From VYFG01 sp965213885 (GTDB lineage: Bacteria; Pseudomonadota; Gammaproteobacteria; Arenicellales; Poriferihabitantaceae): 64,000 nt of DNA. Shown in pieces: positions 60,476-64,000 of this stretch. The stretch lies in contig OZ243919.1 in assembly GCA_965213885.1 (NCBI GenBank), positions 2,604,001 to 2,668,000 of the forward strand. Reading direction: 5' to 3'. The first letter of the stretch is position 1, and every line of letters starts with the position of its first letter. The position numbers and the translations under genes were made by a program. Under the pieces are notes generated by a model. It was not told the DNA's origin. It saw nothing but the letters and a program-made list of their open reading frames with translations, and did no database searches.

Positions 60476-61612
60476 CTAGGCCAGCATTCGCTCGAAATCC
60501 CCGATGAGGTCGTCTATATGCTCGATACCCGCGGATATGCGTATCAGGTTCTCCGGGGTCGAAGTCACGTCCGCCTCACTCGTTTTCCGATGCTCCAGAA
60601 CACTCTCCACGCCCCCCAGGGAGGTGGCGCGCTTGAACACCGATGCCTTGCAGGTCACGGCAACGGCCTCCGACCGCCCCCCGGGCACCAGGATGGACAG
60701 CATGCCGCCGAAGCCGCCCGACATCTGGCTGCACGCGGTCTCATGCCCCGGGTCCAGGGGCAGCCCCGGATAGAACACCCGCTCTACGCGCGGGTGCTCC
60801 GCCAGCCAGCCGGCGAGGGCGAGCGCGTTGGTGCTCTGTTGCCGCACCCGCAGATACAGGGTGCGAAGTCCGCGCAGCAGCAGCCAGGCTTCCATGCTTC
60901 CCAGCATGGATCCGGCGAGCAGACGATGGCGGCGGATGCGCTGCCAGTGCGCGGAATCGGCTGCAGCGACCAGCATGCCGGCCAGCACGTCGGAGTGGCC
61001 GTTCAGGTATTTCGTGGCCGAATGACAGACGAAATCGGCACCGAACTCGATGGGGCGCGTCAGCACGGGCGTGGCGCAGGTGGAGTCTACAGCCACCCGG
61101 ATACCCTGGGCATGCGCGATGTCCGAGACCGCGGCGATATCCGTCACGGTCCAGATCGGGTTGGCGGGCGTCTCCAGCCATACCAGACGGGTGACACCCG
61201 GCCTGATCATCCCCGCGAACCGTTCCAGGTCCCCTGCAGGAAAGAGGTCGTACTCGATTCCCCTGGCCCCGGCGAACTCTGCCAGCCAACTGAGCACCCC
61301 GTGGTAGATGGTATCCGACACCAGCACGTGGTCACCGGTATCCAATGCATGAAACGGGGCGGTGCAGGCGGCAAGGCCCGAGGAAAAGCTGATCGCGTCG
61401 TAACCGCCCTCAAGGGTACGGATCACCTGCTCCACCTGTTCCTGGGTGGCGCCATGATCGCGGATATAGGACCGGCCATCCGGCAGGGAATAGTCATCCC
61501 GGCGGGCGAACGTGGTGGACATGTGCACGGGGGGCACCAGCGCACCGCTCACGGGATCCTCGAGCCCCAGCGCCTGGACCGCCAGCGTTTCGGGGGCCTT
61601 ATCGGCAGTCAC
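60476..61612 (-). CDS. Cystathionine gamma-synthase/lyase-type PLP enzyme
   Basis: This encodes 378 residues of the Cys/Met metabolism PLP family. Landmarks: ETLAVQALGLEDPVSGALVP, IRDHGATQEQVEQVIRTLEG, FSSGLAACTAPFHAL, RLVWLETPANPIWTVTDI, the PLP Lys in CHSATKYLNGHSDVLAG and RISAGIEHIDDLIGDFERML. It is well diverged from MetY at 38850 and has lost some canonical positions (the usual tyrosine of YSRxxNPT is replaced by IRDHGAT), so the reaction could be lyase, synthase or another gamma-type elimination. Its neighbours give no direct pathway. Confidence 0.8.
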   Translation of the reverse strand: MTADKAPETLAVQALGLEDPVSGALVPPVHMSTTFARRDDYSLPDGRSYIRDHGATQEQVEQVIRTLEGGYDAISFSSGLAACTAPFHALDTGDHVLVSDTIYHGVLSWLAEFAGARGIEYDLFPAGDLERFAGMIRPGVTRLVWLETPANPIWTVTDIAAVSDIAHAQGIRVAVDSTCATPVLTRPIEFGADFVCHSATKYLNGHSDVLAGMLVAAADSAHWQRIRRHRLLAGSMLGSMEAWLLLRGLRTLYLRVRQQSTNALALAGWLAEHPRVERVFYPGLPLDPGHETACSQMSGGFGGMLSILVPGGRSEAVAVTCKASVFKRATSLGGVESVLEHRKTSEADVTSTPENLIRISAGIEHIDDLIGDFERMLA

Positions 61613-61859
61613 GGGTACCCTGTCGAAACACCCGCATGTCTTCCGGGAAAGTCATCAGCCATCTTCGGGAATTTTCCAGTCTGATCGGTATTCGGGGAGC
61701 GGCAGGAAACCGGGGGGAGCACGACCGGACGCGGCATGTACGGCCGCATGTCGGGGGCATCCGGCCGGTTTGACTCCCCCGACATTCTATTCTACAACGA
61801 AATTCACCGATCACCCCCCGCGAGCAAGTAAAATAGCGGGCTGCCCGGCAAGCCGATTG

Positions 61860-62471
61860 ATGACCGAAGCCGATCACATGTTTGATTCCCCTCCAGAAGA
61901 CGCCGGCGGCACTTCCCGGCAGGCGTTTCATGACGCCATTTACCATGAACTGGATGCAAGGCTCAGGAAAACGCCCTCGAACGGCAGTGCGGCCGAAGCC
62001 CATGGGCTGCTGTGCGCCCTGGCCTGCCTGGGGGTCACACCGGCGTCCATCCACAGCAGTACACGGCTGCTGCATCTGGACGGGGAAGAGCACCTGGAGA
62101 TCATTGACAGCCTGTACGCCATGGTCTGCCGTGACCTGCAGGACGACGGATTCGGCTTCCAACTGCTGCTGCCCGGCGAGAATAGCCCGGTGCCTGACCG
62201 CGTCGAGGCTGTATCGGACTGGTGTCAGGGCTTCCTGCTCGGAATCTGCCATGCCGATGGCCGGCTGCCCGGCGATACCGGCCCCGAAGTGCGCGAGGCC
62301 GTGGACGATATCCGTGCAATCGGCCATCTCGAGACCGGACCCGACGACCCCGAGGGCAATGAGCGTGCCCTGACGGAGATCGTGGAGTTTCTTCGCGTAG
62401 CCGTACAGCTGGTTCACGACGACCTGCAATCCGGCAAGGCTTCCGCCATGGAATCAACCCAACTCAACTGA
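61860..62471 (+). CDS. YecA/YgfB family protein (UPF0149)
   Basis: This encodes 203 residues from ATG 61860. The all-helical UPF0149 fold is seen in AEAHGLLCALACLGVTPASI, LLLPGENSPVPDRVEAVSDW and CQGFLLGICHADGR. The family is common in gammaproteobacteria directly upstream of pepP and ubiH, as here, with 14 bases before pepP. Function is uncertain. The start could also be ATG 61878. Confidence 0.87.
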   Translation: MTEADHMFDSPPEDAGGTSRQAFHDAIYHELDARLRKTPSNGSAAEAHGLLCALACLGVTPASIHSSTRLLHLDGEEHLEIIDSLYAMVCRDLQDDGFGFQLLLPGENSPVPDRVEAVSDWCQGFLLGICHADGRLPGDTGPEVREAVDDIRAIGHLETGPDDPEGNERALTEIVEFLRVAVQLVHDDLQSGKASAMESTQLN

Positions 62472-62485
62472 ACCCTGAACCCGTT

Positions 62486-63787
<1,302 letters not shown>

Positions 63788-63804
63788 CCTGACCCGGCCG
63801 GCCC

Positions 63805-64000
63805 TTGTCCAGCTCGCACGAATTCGATCTCGCCATTGTCGGCGGCGGCCTGGCCGGCGCCAGCCTCGCGGTGGCCCTGCGCGGGTCCGGCCTGCGCATC
63901 GCGGTGGTGGAACGCTGGCCCCTGGAACACAACAGCCAGCCAAGCTACGACGAACGCACGGTCGCATTGACCTGGAGCGCCCGCTGCATCTATCAGGGCA
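63805..64000 (+). CDS. ubiH: 2-octaprenyl-6-methoxyphenol hydroxylase-type FAD monooxygenase, 3' truncated by the window
   Basis: The visible 65 codons begin at TTG 63805, 17 bases after pepP. They show the FAD-binding fold (EFDLAIVGGGLAGASLAVAL) and the ubiquinone-hydroxylase signature YDERTVALTWSARCIYQG. The family (UbiH, UbiF, UbiI) hydroxylates ubiquinone precursors. The position after yecA-pepP points to UbiH. The rest of the gene lies outside the window. Confidence 0.9.
   Translation, partial: MSSSHEFDLAIVGGGLAGASLAVALRGSGLRIAVVERWPLEHNSQPSYDERTVALTWSARCIYQG

Noticed and set aside
60224..61684. Plus-strand frame of 486 codons over the Cys/Met enzyme
   Set aside because: Shadow of the minus-strand PLP enzyme; its N-terminal half covers the unexplained gap but has no family pattern.

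Overview
The window reads as chromosomal DNA of a GC-rich gammaproteobacterium, probably uncultured and marine or host-associated. The class assignment rests on gene order: rplU-rpmA-obg-proB with a divergent ispB, dut-coaBC, yecA-pepP-ubiH, and a single-chain PurL of about 1,300 residues. The habitat is an inference from surface lipoproteins and from genes for methylated amines and methylated sulfur compounds.

Layout. 1-6060 is an accessory, partly decayed stretch: the end of an outer-membrane beta-barrel protein, a metzincin-type surface lipoprotein whose frame is broken by a pentanucleotide repeat, two small secreted proteins of lower GC, a truncated resolvase, an SDR, a decayed EamA transporter and a GST. 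6150-25250 is mostly housekeeping: argD, ETF-QO, purL, dapA, gloB, proB-obg-rpmA-rplU, ispB, cysK, and a proline-racemase/glycerate-kinase/MetF-like group. 25430-26612 is a collapsed copy of a segment found at 31580-37048. Between the copies lies a lower-GC sulfur island (26970-31420): IclR regulator, methanethiol oxidase, 2Fe-2S ferredoxin, CoA-binding protein, rhodanese and persulfide dioxygenase. It is followed by a five-gene ABC importer, an OsmC protein, an acyl-CoA ligase, a second CoA-binding protein and MetY.

40177-43323 carries dut, coaBC, cobO and arfB. 43506-48660 is a soxBDAG-type operon. A tRNA-Met, selO, a GlcG/HbpS-like protein and transposon debris follow, including a TnpB-less IS200/IS605 end. 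52945-58810 is a glutamine-synthetase-like gmaS plus mgsABC operon with two unrecognised genes, divergent from a GntR regulator. The right end holds a Cys/Met PLP enzyme, yecA, pepP and the start of ubiH.

How the genes may work together. gmaS, mgsABC and the soxBDAG-type genes (homologous to mgdABCD) are all the parts expected for indirect methylamine oxidation through N-methylglutamate. The sulfur island could take methanethiol to formaldehyde plus sulfide and then oxidise the sulfide through persulfide. Both routes would yield C1 units and reduced nitrogen or sulfur that cysK, metY and folate enzymes could use. These pathway links are inference from gene content; no substrate can be proven from sequence alone.
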